Shown here: positions 1-11,476 of the stretch, piece after piece
How the letters are laid out: the number at the start of each line of letters is the position of its first letter
How positions within the stretch are numbered: the stretch's first letter is position 1
Origin: Arabidopsis thaliana
Lineage: Eukaryota; Streptophyta; Magnoliopsida; Brassicales; Brassicaceae
Direction of reading: 5' to 3'
Assembly (NCBI RefSeq): GCF_000001735.4
Contig: NC_003071.7
Location: 2,181,001 to 2,245,000, forward strand
Length of the DNA stretch: 64,000 nt
The notes under the pieces: model-generated
What the model saw: the letters and a program-made list of their open reading frames with translations, nothing else
Told to the model about the DNA's origin: nothing
The model's database searches: none
Position numbers and translations under genes: made by a program

Positions 1-2710
1 AATGGAACAGCTTCAAGACCTTGAATATTGCATCGACTCTAACCCTCCTTGGCGTACTCTTCTCTCTCTCTCACTCTCTATATAGTTTTGTGCAATGGAA
101 TATAATAAGTGTTTGTTTATGGTACTAATGACCACATGAACCGATTTAATTATTCGTTATTAGGAAATATAATAACCTGAGTGTTTTTGGTGGGCCTTTT
201 ATAGAGTTTGTGCAAAAATTAGCAATCGCTTTCACTAACTCATTGTGTTTATATATGATAATTTGAATGAAGTGATTGGTTGTTGCAGCCGAGACGGTGT
301 TACTAGCATTCCAAAACTACATACTAATGCTTGGAACAAGTGCTTTTATACCCGCATTGCTCGTTCCAGCTATGGGTGGCTCTGATGTAAGTGTGCTTCT
401 TGTATGTTTTTATTGAAGAACATCGTTGCTAAACTAATCTTATTCTTGTTGTCTAAAAGGGGGACAGAGCGCGGGTTATACAGACATTACTCTTTGTAGC
501 TGGTATCAAAACACTTCTTCAAGCTCTCTTTGGTACAAGGTTGCCTGCTGTTGTTGGAGGCTCTCTTGCTTATGTTGTCCCTATTGCTTATATCATCAAT
601 GACTCTTCTTTGCAAAAGATATCTAATGATCATGAGGTAAAAAAAGATACTCGACAAGATCGTTTTTGTTTTTGTATGTATATCGACAATGTAGTTATGT
701 TTTTTTTGTTACAGAGATTTATTCATACAATGCGTGCTATACAAGGGGCGTTGATTGTAGCATCAAGCATACAGATTATTCTAGGATATAGCCAAGTTTG
801 GGGTCTTTTCTCAAGGTACTCATTGCCTTTGTTTTTGTTATTGTTATCTTTATCCCAATTCATTACTTGCTTTTGATCCTTTTTCAACTTGTAGGTTCTT
901 CAGTCCTCTAGGAATGGCACCGGTTGTCGGATTGGTTGGTCTCGGGATGTTTCAGCGAGGATTTCCTCAGGTAATTCATACAAAGCCCCACTCCACACCA
1001 TTGAATTTGCATTAACATCAAGAATCTCTTCTAAACTTTGATTCTGTAGCTCGGGAACTGCATCGAGATTGGACTACCGATGCTATTGCTTGTCATTGGA
1101 CTAACCCAAGTAAGAGCTTTGTGTTGTTTAGACTTTCTTTGCTTGCTTTCCAAGTTGTTTTCTCTCTTACATATCTTGTTTTTTTTTCTTCTTGGCAGTA
1201 TCTAAAACATGTTAGACCATTTAAAGATGTCCCAATCTTTGAAAGATTTCCGATATTGATCTGTGTTACAATTGTTTGGATCTACGCTGTAATTCTGACC
1301 GCAAGTGGTGCTTATAGAGGCAAACCATCACTTACACAGCATAGTTGTCGAACAGACAAAGCTAATCTTATTTCAACAGCTCCATGGTATTGGACAGCTT
1401 AGTATCCTTGTGTATTGTAGTTACATTTTCCATAATCTCATTCTGCTTATAATCTGTCATCAGGTTTAAGTTTCCATACCCTCTCCAGTGGGGACCTCCT
1501 ACATTTTCAGTAGGCCATTCGTTTGCTATGATGTCTGCGGTTCTTGTATCCATGGTCGAGGTAATGAAGCAGCATTGTTAATATTCATTGCAAGTAAACT
1601 TAAGTTTGATTTTGTTAGAGGAGAAAATGTGATGGTTAAGTTAATGGATTGTGCAGTCTACTGGAGCTTACATTGCGGCTTCAAGATTAGCTATAGCCAC
1701 GCCGCCTCCTGCTTATGTATTGAGTAGAGGCATTGGATGGCAGGTGAATCAATAGTTTGATGAAAGAAACACATTTATTTACATATCACACCTTCTTATG
1801 TATCTTACATATGTTCTGCTATGTTTCTTCTTAAAACTCAGGGCATTGGTGTATTGCTTGATGGTCTATTTGGAACAGGCACAGGCTCTACTGTTCTAGT
1901 GTAAGTTAAATAACTTCTTCTTGTAAGCTACTGTTCTATGTTTTGACACTCTAATGAAGGAGTTGAATGTGTCTGCAGTGAAAATGTAGGACTTCTAGGG
2001 TTAACAAGAGTTGGTAGTCGTCGTGTTGTTCAAGTATCTGCAGGCTTCATGATTGTTTTCTCAACATTGGGTATATTATAACATAACTCATACTCCTAGT
2101 CTTGAACCATACTATTGTACTATCTCTTGTGATCCTTAACGTTTGGTTTTGGTCGTTTTGTTTTGATCAGGCAAATTCGGAGCTGTTTTCGCATCGATAC
2201 CAGTCCCGATATACGCAGCGTTGCACTGCATCCTCTTCGGCCTTGTTGGTAAGACCATCATCACTTACTACATCAAAGACAATATCATCATCAAGACATA
2301 AGAATTCAATACATGTATGGTTGGCTCTTCTTGCAGCTGCGGTTGGTCTCTCATTTCTTCAGTTCACAAACATGAACTCAATGAGAAACCTAATGATCAC
2401 CGGACTTTCGCTCTTTCTCGGAATCTCCATACCTCAATTCTTCGCTCAGTACTGGGACGCTAGACATTACGGATTAGTTCACACAAACGCAGGATGGTTC
2501 AACGCATTCTTGAACACGTTATTCATGTCACCAGCAACAGTTGGTCTAATCATTGCAGTATTCATGGACAACACAATGGAAGTAGAGAGATCAAAGAAAG
2601 ATAGAGGCATGCCTTGGTGGGTCAAGTTTAGAACTTTCAGAGGTGATAATCGTAATGAAGAGTTCTACACTTTGCCTTTTAACCTCAACAGATTCTTCCC
2701 TCCTACATAG
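1..2710 (+). CDS. NAT1: Nucleobase-ascorbate transporter (NAT family, NAT1-like), 5' partial
   Basis: Polytopic plasma-membrane permease of the NAT/NCS2 family (nucleobase:cation symport in characterised members; the plant substrate is not settled). Thirteen exons are visible: 1-53, 289-386, 460-636, 715-815, 895-970, 1050-1109, 1199-1386, 1464-1560, 1657-1743, 1842-1900, 1979-2070, 2171-2248, 2337-2710. All junctions are GT-AG and the reading frame stays open. From the ATG at position 2 the joined frame gives 512 residues. Family members usually have about 520, so that ATG is probably an internal Met and roughly eight residues lie before the window. The family signature is in exon 11 (ENVGLLGLTRVGSRR), preceded by the conserved SRGIGWQGIG across exons 9-10, and the C-terminus NEEFYTLPFNLNRFFPP is typical. 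There are about 12 hydrophobic segments. No frameshift or stop was found. The paralogue assignment is from memory. Confidence 0.95.
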
Positions 2711-2889
2711 TTAGTAAACTTAATCAATAATAAAACTTTGATTGGTTTATGATTATTCTTTTTTGATTAAGTGGTCTCTAATTTATAACCATCGTTGGAA
2801 GTAGATTACTTCAACATTCAATTTTATCACTTTTTTTTGTCTGTAGATTCAATAAAGATCATTAATTTAATAATTGTTATAGATTTATT
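2711..2889. other. NAT1 3' flank
   Basis: AT-rich sequence after the NAT1 stop, with AATAAA-like motifs (AATAATAAAA near 2726, AATAAAG near 2851) that could serve 3'-end formation. No gene is visible. Confidence 0.5.
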
Positions 2890-3512
2890 CATTAGACTTC
2901 TGTTATAGTATTTAACAAAAATTGAGTTCTTGTACGAACCTGCGAAGGACAGTCAACTTCATTGGGTTCCAAACATGTCTTAATTAGTACAGTAATTACA
3001 GTTTCAACATCTGACTTAATTAGTACAGCAATAAACAAAAATCGAGTTCTTGTAAGAACTTGCGAAGGACAATCATCTTGTTTGAGTTCCAACATCTGCC
3101 TTAATTAGTACAGTAATTAACAGTTTCAACATCTACTTTACTTAGTACAGAAATTAACAAAAATTGAGTTCTTATAAGAACTTGCAAGAGAATCATCTTC
3201 TTTGAATATCAACATCTGTCTTAATTAGTCAGTAATTAACAGTTTCAACATCTGTGTAAAGTTGTTCAGTAATTAACAAAAATTGAGTTCTTGTAAGAAT
3301 TTGCAAATGACAATCATCTTCATTGCGTTCCAACATCTGTCTTAATTATTACAGTAATTAAGAAAAATTGTGTTCTTGTAAGAACTTGCAAAGGACAATC
3401 ATCTTCATTGAGTTCCAACATCTGTCTTAATTAGTACAGTAATTGACAAAAATTGAGTTCTTGTAAGAACTTACAAAGGAAAAACATCTTCATTGAGTTC
3501 CAACATCAGTAA
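2890..3512. repeat. Tandem repeat, six units, period about 120 then about 85 bp
   Basis: A core reading roughly ACAAAAATTGAGTTCTTGTA followed by AGAACTTGCAAAGGACAATC recurs at about 2913, 3033, 3156, 3275, 3361 and 3444. The spacing is 120, 123, 119, 86 and 84 bp. The long units carry an extra block of about 38 bp (AACAGTTTCAACATCT and following) that the short units lack. Each core includes the near-perfect palindrome GTTCTTGTAAGAAC. There is no coding potential; the ORF across it is a by-product of the repeat. Confidence 0.9.
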
Positions 3513-3515
3513 AAA

Positions 3516-4250
3516 CATACAAAAATTGAATAATTTTGAAAACTTGATTACAAAAAAATTGGGAAACCTCAGTAAGCCAGCGTTTTTCTCGTCAAAGAAT
3601 AAACTCAGACGGTAATTCCATAGTTTAGCAATAATCATCATCGGTAATCATCCCAATAAAACAAATCAAAAAAATGTAATCGCCGAAATGGCTCCGTAGA
3701 TCGTAAATCAATTCAAGATCCACAGGTTCCTATCAGTAAGCGAAACACGTACATTTGTTTATGTCCAATGTAGCATCGAGGATCATTGCCCTAAAGCTAC
3801 CGTCGACGTGGCATCGGACAATTTTTCTTAAACCAAAAATTAAAAACCCTCAGCGAACCCTTGTCAAATCAACCACACAACGGACACAGAACGGTGGGAA
3901 GTACGGTGAAGACCCGGCCGAGGAGTCAGTACCCGACCGTAAACGGATCCGGGGGTTTGGATCCGGATACGAGTTCGTGTTTGACTGATCGGGGATTGGG
4001 AGATTTCACCGGATGCATCGTCGTTCAGTCCGTTGTTGTGTAAAGTGTCATACGGCACTTCCTATCTATGGGATTGCTTCTTCATCGGGAAGAGACATAA
4101 TACCGAATAACCAAAAACAATCAAACACGATAATAGAGAATCGAAATACTAAATGTATCTGTGTAAACCATTAGGTCGAATAAGCTAGAAAAGTGGCTGA
4201 TGATATGAGAGACCGAAGAGAATCTGTATTTATATAGATGGTTATGAGGC
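3516..4250 (-). other. Possible decayed minus-strand transcription unit
   Basis: On the minus strand, sequence downstream of the promoter-like block at 4250-4480 is less AT-rich than its surroundings (3860-4060). It encodes a 64-residue open frame starting MPYDTLHNNGLNDDASGEIS (3864-4058). An upstream ATG gives only a ten-residue frame. I do not recognise the protein and found no convincing splice sites that extend it. It could be a remnant of a small gene, a noncoding RNA, or a chance ORF. Confidence 0.3.
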
Positions 4251-4480
4251 GGCATAACTTAAAACCCTAATTGCTTCATGTAAACCCTAACCGTTGATAT
4301 AGTTAACATATGGCCCATTAAGAGCCCATATGTATGTGTCGGCTGAGTAAAATATTATTGGGCCAGTTGAAATAAAAAAAATAATCGGTTTTTGTAAATC
4401 ACTTGGTTTTTTTAGTAGTATACGTAGTTACTAGTTAGTAATTCTAGTGGTACTGAAAATAAAAGCCCATTTTCTTCATT
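4250..4480 (-). promoter_or_regulatory. Promoter-like block: telo-boxes and site II (TGGGCY) motifs
   Basis: Two telo-box sequences (AAACCCTAA) lie near 4262 and 4284. Four TGGGCC/AGCCCA-type site II elements lie near 4313, 4326, 4358 and 4464. In Brassicaceae this pairing is typical of promoters of ribosomal-protein and other housekeeping genes. The order (site II then telo-box, reading leftwards) fits transcription towards 3.5 kb on the minus strand, where no intact gene was recognised. Confidence 0.5.
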
Positions 4481-4790
4481 TGAATCCAAATAAATTATAT
4501 AAACGAATGATTTGGATGATGTATTTGAAATGATATTATTTTTTTCCTTTCTAAAATCATTCCATTATACCGAAATTAGAATTATGTTGTTCGTTTCGTC
4601 GTTGCGGGTAGTTACGGTTGCGGCAAACGCAGATTACGTTGTACGTTTTGTTGCTGCACGTACTTACGTCAAAATGCTGCAGCGAGTAATTTTGAACGCT
4701 GATTTAATTCAGCGGCAACGATTAAAAAGCTGCGATTAATGTAACAAATGACCTAAACACGCTTAATATCTTTAAGAAATCACACAAAAA
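4481..4790. repeat. Possible MITE remnant
   Basis: The stretch 4590-4740 repeats short blocks such as GTTGCGG, GCTGCA, CAGCGGCAACG and GCTGCGATTA, partly in inverted orientation and unlike the flanking AT-rich DNA. It resembles the arms of the putative MITE at 7734-8008 (GTTGTTGCGACAG, GTCGCAGCGAC). No clean termini or target duplication were found. Confidence 0.3.
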
Positions 4791-5490
4791 AAAAAATCAA
4801 ACCCTAAAGCCAACACGATTTACGCCGCGATCTAAAATTTTCTCTTCTTCTCTTTTACACGATCTGAAATCTCTTGTTCTCTTTTACATGATTTGGATCT
4901 GCTCGCGATTTCAAAGTAAGCTCATCGATCTCGAAGTAGTGGGTTTTGTTTCTGAAGTTCTCTTCTTGACCTCGAAGAGCTTTTGAAGTTCTCTGCTTGA
5001 AGGAGAATCTCCATACACAAAGCAAAGCAAGGTAATTTCGTTATTCACAGCTATTGAAATCTTTTGAAAATTTTGATTTGTGTTCTCTTAGCTTGTGTAG
5101 CTACTCTCAATTTGGTGATTTTTTTTCGTTGAATCTCTAAGTATCATGGAGCTTGCCTTCTCATTGATTCATAAATCCATCCATATTTGTGTGCTTTACA
5201 GAAAGTTTTGAAATTTGTTAAAGTGAATCAGTTTTCTTTTTAGCTTTTGTGTTCTCTGTTTTTGTGATAGCTTTGATTTTGATTCAATAGATTGGTTTCT
5301 AGTGAACTTTAGGAAGAAATGATTAGCCCTATTTATCATCTGTTTTAGGGGTTGTCTCTTTGCCTTTTACAGCTGATAATTCGCCAATTATATTTCTTAT
5401 GTTGCAGGGATTGACATGGTTGCTTCCTGAGAAGTTGCAAATGCAAGATTCAAAGATTGGACAAGAAGCAGGTTTTGTGATATTAAGGTA
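4791..5490 (+). other. Orphan 5' end-like sequence with spliced leader
   Basis: A telo-box (AAACCCTAAA near 4799) precedes CT-rich sequence that looks like a plant 5'UTR. A plausible donor (AAGCAAG|GTAATTT near 5031) pairs with an acceptor (TTGCAG|GGATTG near 5408), then a possible exon ends at a donor near 5490. The first ATG after splicing gives only MVAS and a stop; a later ATG gives about 15 residues into the donor. This resembles the first exons of a gene whose body is missing, possibly cut off by the Harbinger-type sequence to the right. Confidence 0.3.
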
Positions 5491-6258
5491 ACAAATTATT
5501 GCTTTCAAGTTTAGATTAATTGAGTTTTGGTCTCTTTGCTTATTCAATTTAGGCATTTCATTGACTTGTGATTCTATACTTGTTTTAGATGTTCAATTCT
5601 TTTAATTTGGAAATGAGCGATTGGTGCTTTTGTTAGTTTGAGTGTCAAATGGTATATGTGAGTCCTCTTAAGTTTCTTAAGTTTTGATGATTTTGATGAT
5701 TCTCCTCAAAATCACTTTGATGCTATAAATGCTCTCGTGATCAGAAATGTTTGCGTGTGTGGCTGTCCCATGTATTGATATACAAATAGCAATGTTGGAA
5801 ATTGATTTCTCTGTTACCAATGTTGGTTTCGAGAGGTTATTTAAATAGACCTAACGTCGTGTTTGTTTGCTCCTTAGGGATATGCATCTAAATGGTCCAT
5901 CCAAATTATCCATCTGACTAATTCATCTGAGCGATGTTCGTTTCTATTTTTGTTGGTTAAGCTGGAGATCCATCTAACTGTTTTTCTTTAAAACTTTGTT
6001 TGTTTGTTCAGCTCGATGATCCTTCTAGATGCTTTTGATAAGAAAAAATAACTAAACTTCCATGTTTTCATCTAATTATATTTTAATTCTTAATCTAACC
6101 ATAGTAATGTTAATTTTACTAATCAAATATATTTTTACAGTTAAATAAATTTCAAATTATTTTATTTGACATTTAAACTTGCATTTTCATGAATTTGTTT
6201 TTCTTATATAAGAACCAAAACATATAAACATATGTTATGAAATTAATGAACAACATTA
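5491..6258. other. AT-rich sequence, probable left end of the Harbinger element
   Basis: No gene. Around 5850-5960 the sequence has TGTTTGTTTGCTCC and CATCCAAATTATCCATC, which resemble subterminal sequence of PIF/Harbinger elements. No exact terminus or 3-bp target duplication could be fixed. Confidence 0.3.
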
Positions 6259-6534
6259 TTACCAAACAAACTCCAAAAATGTTAATATCTTCAGTCTTAT
6301 ATATGCTAAAAGAGATGAAACAACACCAATATAAGGTTTTATCAAATATAGATAATCCTTAAAACACACCGTCTTAAAACTTCTGCTAATAAGGAAGTCT
6401 CGTTCCTTAGGCCATCTCTGACTCTCTATAGTGATAGAATCCTGCATAGCCTCCATAATTTTGTCACCAGCAAGTACATATGGAACATGTCCAACATTTT
6501 CATCACCATGCTGCTCATATGATTCCACCATTTT

Positions 6535-7440
6535 TCAATGTTGAAAATCACTATCTTCTTGTTCTGAATCTCGTATAAAATTATGTAACGCCATTGTTGA
6601 GGTTTCAATCTTAACCCACTTCTTCAACTCAAACTTGGGATGTTTCCTATCTAGAATTCTCCACTTAGTCTTCCACAAACCAAAAGTTCTCTCGATTACT
6701 GATCTCAAACTAGCATGTTTATGGTTAAACATTTTTTAGTGATTGTAGGTGGTTCTCCTCTATTGAACTAATCTAAATGGTATCTAATCCTATGCTGAGG
6801 ACCTAAATATCCACTTCTAGTTGGATAACCAGGATCCACTAAATTATACTTTTCAACCGGAGGATGAGGAAAAACAGTGATGTGGGTAGCACATTATGAT
6901 AGCACCTTCGTGTCATGTGCTTTTCTAGGAACTCCAACATAGGCTTATGGGAACTTTAGACTAAAATTATACATAGCGAGAATATTCATAGTTGGTTCGG
7001 ATTTTCTACATATAAATCGCTCTAAAAACCTTGATGGAGGATGCACGGGTACATGAGTACCATCAAGGGCACCAATGCAATCCCTAAAATAAGGCATATA
7101 GCGCTTAACCTCAAGTATAAAAAGACTAATATATGTGACATCACCCCTTGTAGGTTTCACTATGTTTGCTGCAAGTTTCAAAAGAGCAATCAAAATCTCA
7201 TATAACTTCCTTTTCACTACGTTAAGTGAATGTTGATATCGTTCAGCTAAGACCCGTACAATTAAATCTTGTGCAACCATCTCTATTAACATTGCAACAC
7301 TCTCCTCAAGATAAACATGACAAGATTCCTCTAACTTATAATGTTCTGAAAGTGTCTTACATAAGCTCCTAAATGTTGATTCGTTCATGTCTTGAATTTG
7401 TACCTTAGATTCAAACATAAACGTTGGACACGACGCCAAC
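6535..7440 (-). pseudogene. PIF/Harbinger transposase, broken
   Basis: DDE-type endonuclease that moves PIF/Harbinger elements, usually together with a Myb/SANT-like partner protein. Reading leftwards from about 7440: a helical N-terminal region, then RDCIGALDGTHVPV, which carries the first catalytic Asp (about 7060-7100). A second Asp lies in the AHDTKVL remnant near 6900, and SLRSVIERTFGLWK contains the catalytic Glu (about 6650-6710). The end is ALHNFIRDSEQ (about 6550-6590). The frame is interrupted by a stop after SLKFP (about 6945), more stops at 6890-6740, and frame changes, so no full protein can be made. Sequence left of 6535 (ORF to 6259) may be tail or noise. The partner gene lies at 10,600-11,450. 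Confidence 0.85.
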
Positions 7441-7733
7441 CTTCACCTCTATTTGTCCTCACTCATTGTCTGCTAGTGTTCACTCCAGTTCCTCTATACA
7501 TGTCTTGTAAAAGAGCATACATGTTGTTCTCATCCTCTAGTACCAAATCCATGTCATCATCCTCAATTAAAGCTCTAAATGTTTCCTACAAAACAAGAAT
7601 ATTAAGTGGAGTCAAGGGGCGGTTCTTTAAGTTATCAGAGCTAGATAAAATTCAAGACAAAACTACAGCGATGAGAATCACATATTACTCAGTGCCACCT
7701 AAAGTTCCCTAAAAAGATTGATTTTTTATTTTG

Positions 7734-8008
7734 GCCCTGTTCGGTTCAAAGTTGTTGCGACAGCTTTAAGCGACCAGAATTTTAACATCAACAGAAGTAA
7801 AAGAAATGGAGGATAATAAAAAAGGAGTAGCTGCGATCATTTCCACGGGTATCGCTGGAAAAATGAGCGATAGTTGGAATGGTGAAAAGGAGGCGATGCG
7901 AATGTTTTAATGGTGTTACGTGTGTTACTCACCACAGCCACGTGTCTCAAGTTAGTTATAAATCTGGATCGCTGATCGTTGTCGCAGCGACAATGAAAAG
8001 AACATGGC
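7734..8008. mobile_element. Putative MITE with imperfect inverted ends, about 275 bp
   Basis: The left end GGCCCTGTTCGGTTCAAAG...TTGCGACAG...AAGCGACCAG matches the reverse complement of the right end, GCCATGTTCTTTTC...CTGCGACAACG...AGCGATCCAG, over about 40 bp with mismatches. It has no coding capacity. The target duplication is not clear, so the superfamily (Harbinger or hAT) is not assigned. Confidence 0.5.
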
Positions 8009-8778
8009 ATTCATCTAGCAACGACCCACACGACATAAAGATCTCTAATCAAGACATTCATGAAGTAATTGTATGAACATGAAATAATCTCAAAAAGCAA
8101 TAATGAACAGGGAGTCCAATATCTATGAGCTCGGTGGAAGATTCAACAAGCGATCTGAAACAAGATCCATACCTGCATAATTTGATGATCAATTCTACAC
8201 CAGTACTATTTAGTTTTGTAACACGCCACTTGTTGAAGCTATTTTAAGAACTGCAACCAAATAACACAGTCCATGATCACATCTCTATTTCTCTAACTGC
8301 AAACTACATACAGTAAATACACTACTGAAGCGAAAAGTGAAGTTGTAGGTTTCACACTGAGATGAACAAGCTACAAGTTGCAGTTGCTATATAGAGCATT
8401 CATAGTCCAATATCGAAATAATATTGAAACACTTAACTCTTTAAAACTGATAAGTATAGATATGACTAGGAAAAAGTAAGGCAAAGTTCAAATTTACCAT
8501 TGGTGTTTTCCAGGTCACTTTACATGCACCTAGTTTTTTTCTGCAACACATTGCACCACAACTTCTTATAAGGTTCTATTCTTAGTTTTGCAAGGTTTTG
8601 CACCTAGCGTTTTTAAGGCAACACACTACATCACAACAACAATCTTGATCTGCACCAAATATCACACAACTTAACATTTACTGGTAATCGTAAGTCAACT
8701 GCTCCCCTTTGTTTATCACATCCAAGCAATATATTTACAAAAAAAGCTATGGATCAAAATTTATTACTATTAAAGATG
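8009..8778. other. Non-coding stretch inside the Harbinger region
   Basis: No gene, RNA or clear repeat recognised. It links the transposase remnant to the solo LTR. The sequence resumes at 10,584, so this is likely Harbinger-internal DNA. Confidence 0.4.
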
Positions 8779-8783
8779 GCAGT

Positions 8784-10578
8784 TGTAATGCCCCGTACGT
8801 GGACTATAGACGGGAAAGCTTAATCCGAGGAATTTGGCAATTCATCTATTCAACGAGTCATGTTCCAGTGGTAAGTGACTTAGCCACTTTGGGTAAGGAA
8901 ACCTTAGGATTAGCTTAGGATGGTTAAAGTAAGGAAAACTTAGAGGTGGGCGAGAATTTTTAAGTTGGATCTTTGCGAGAAAACAATTTAAGGACCTCGT
9001 CCGTGGTGTGTCTGAGGACGAAGTGTGGGCAACCTGTGGCGGCGTGAATTCGGCCGAGGCATACGTGTGTTCAACCATGGTCGGCGTGTGCAGTAGAGGT
9101 GCGGCCAAGAGTCGGCCACGTCATCGACCAGCTTATGGCGGCGAGCAGGTGGGTAAGATGCTCCGATTTGCTGTGGTTGAAAATCGGCCATGTCCGCCCG
9201 CGAAGATCAAGTGGTCCTTGACCGGCCACGGAGGTGCTTAAGCGGGCCGACTTAATGTGTGGCTGAGGACGTTCTACCGACAGCTGGGCGGTGACTCACG
9301 GCCGGGTGTCGCCTCCACGATGTGTCAGGTTCGGGTGTCGCCCATTGAGCATAGCTTAGTGGCAACGGCCACGACATGTGTCCCCAGCGCCTCACCTAAC
9401 TAGCTCGCCCAAAAACCTATAAATAGCCCACATTTCCGACCCTTAGAACATACACCTGCGAATAGAAACCACTTAAAAAATGTTTCGGGAAAACGGAGAA
9501 CAATCGGAGAAGTTCACGGCCCAAAACCTTCCGCTGAGCTTTGTGAGTAACCGAGCTGTGTGAAGTAGCACACAGATTGGGTTTTAGTTATTATGTTAAA
9601 TTATGCATGAGGTTGCTAGTTTATACTTGGTATTATTTCATAATCATTTATGCTTGGTTGATTGATTGGTTATGAAGTTAGGCTTAACGACTGTGTAATC
9701 GTTATGCTGCCCGTTTGTTAGCATAACCGTTATGTTGTCGGATAGCATAAGAATATGGTTATGCGTGTTGTTGTATAGCAATAGGGGGTTACCTATTGTT
9801 AGGTAAACCATGATAGTCTATCCGTCTGCTGTGCGATGCGTGAAATTCCGTAACATTATGGCTTACAAAGGTTTGGAGCGGGTCATGTCCGGCCAAGCGC
9901 TACATGACGATGTAGTATTGAGGGATGTAATCTCTTATAGGCTTACGTGTCTAGGAGTGTGGAGGCATCACCTTGGGGGGTATCATGAATTCGTAGTGGC
10001 CTGTTAGGATGTTTAGACTGGGGATTGGTAGTGGTTGTTTAATTTATTGTTAGTGAATCTTTTGTTATTGATTCTTTGTGATTAGGGGTTGGGTTGGGTT
10101 AATATAATTGTTAGAATCCGGTCTCCCTGAGTAATCCTAGATTATTCATGACGCTATTTGTTTTGCAGGTGACCAGTAGTGGGTTAAACTTTAGGGGAGG
10201 CTTGGACGCTAGGAATACCAGTGTAGGTTTACTAGCCTTGATGTAAAATAACTTTGTAGTAATAAGGTTGTATGTTTTGGAGTCTAAGCTCCCAGCCGGC
10301 AAAACTTATATATTTCGGTAATGTATTTGTGTAATAAAACATATATGTGATATAAAGATGTTTTATATTTCGCTGCTTGTCCTTAAATGATTATGGACCG
10401 CCCAAACGCTCTTTTTCGGCAAGGGTTGGCAAGCCTAAGCCGTATCTGAGTGGGATACGCTTGTAGTACGGATGACTTAGGTTCGAATTTATTCGTTAAA
10501 CTTTGTTAACTGTTCGCAAGTTTTATCAAAGTGGCATTCTTGTCCATCTTATTTATAGAACGGTTCAGGGGTGTTACA
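8784..10578 (+). mobile_element. Solo LTR (Gypsy-type ends), 1795 bp
   Basis: The left end is TGTAATGCCCCG and the right end GGGGTGTTACA, the TG...CA ends with short inverted repeats common in plant Gypsy LTRs. A perfect 5-bp target duplication GCAGT flanks it (8779-8783 and 10,579-10,583). A TATA-like CTATAAATAG at about 9417 and a polyadenylation-like AATAAAAC near 10,333 suggest forward orientation with U3, R and U5. There is no primer-binding site, polypurine tract or pol sequence on either side, so the internal region was presumably lost by LTR-LTR recombination. It is noticeably GC-richer (9000-9400) than the surrounding DNA. Confidence 0.9.
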
Positions 10579-10599
10579 GCAGTGTTCACAAACAAAAAA

Positions 10600-11450
10600 A
10601 GTAGAAACATGAAAGACACAATACACTAGACACTGCTTTCACCACACATCCCTGCTTTCACTAGTGGCATACTCCTAGTAGAGAACCTTGTTATCATCAT
10701 CTTCATAAAATAAGAAGGTCTGACAATTGTTAATATCTTCCTTGAGATGTTGAATTGTTGCGTTGTACAAAGGATACCACATCCTTATTGTAGGCAGTGA
10801 ATGTAGAACCTCCATAGCTCAAAAATGACTACAAGTTAACTCAGGGTGTCTCTCTATTAGTTCGTTCTTGCGGGAAATAATCTTATCCCGTGACTCAACA
10901 CTTTTCCTAATCACTTCTGCTATAACTTCTCCTCCTGCTGGTACAAACTTTGATCGTTTTTTGGACCATTGCCAATATTAGATGTTGAGGGACCATTGCT
11001 AATATTGGGAGGGATCTACCATGATTCGGCATCAGCATCGGCATCATGATCAACATCTTGAGTAGGAGGAATCTGCCTCGATTCAGCATCACTATCTACA
11101 TCAGGATCAACATCTTCATACAAAGACATTGTTTTGTCTAGAGTCTTTTTGCCTTGTTAAGCAGTCCACCCTTCAGCTCCTGTTATATGACACGTACCAA
11201 ATACCTTTTGCATCACAGCTATGTTTGGCACTAGTTTATCTTTTATTTTCTTAGCTCCAGTTCATTCCTTAAAATAAACAATGAGAACAAGAAAAGAAAC
11301 ACTAATCAGAAATATTAATGGACTCATGAACCAATAGAAGAAGCTTAATATTGAGTTATTTACCTTACACCGCTCATTCCACCAATCCTCAGACATGCCT
11401 ATGGACCCATTTGCAAAATAACCAAGTCCGGTTCTATTAAAAATTCTTCA
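10600..11450 (-). pseudogene. Harbinger Myb/SANT-like companion gene, truncated
   Basis: Reading leftwards from about 11,430, minus-strand frames encode GYFANGSIGMSEDWWNERCK, the end of the Myb/SANT-like DNA-binding domain of the Harbinger second protein. An intron-like AT-rich gap, an acidic stretch (SLYEDVDPDVDSDAES and a repeat of it) and a C-terminal region follow. Stops and frame changes are present. The N-terminal half of the Myb-like domain is missing right of about 11,450, where a Helitron-like end (11,477) begins. In intact elements this protein assists transposase binding and nuclear import. The orientation is the same as the transposase at 6.5-7.4 kb. Confidence 0.65.
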
Positions 11451-11476
11451 TTTTTTCATTCATATATATATACACA

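Noticed and set aside
541-876. 111-residue ORF starting in NAT1 exon 3
   Set aside because: It reads through introns. The spliced NAT1 frame explains the real coding part.
2890-3512. CRISPR-like regular repeat array
   Set aside because: Units are adjacent tandem copies with no unique spacers, and this is plant nuclear DNA. It is a minisatellite.
3755-4043. Plus-strand 60- and 77-residue ORFs
   Set aside because: No family match, and opposite to the direction suggested by the nearby promoter motifs. The minus-strand alternative is listed at low confidence.
8842-9241. Overlapping ORFs on both strands around 9 kb
   Set aside because: They lie inside the solo LTR, where GC-richer sequence lacks stops by chance. 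No recognised domain.
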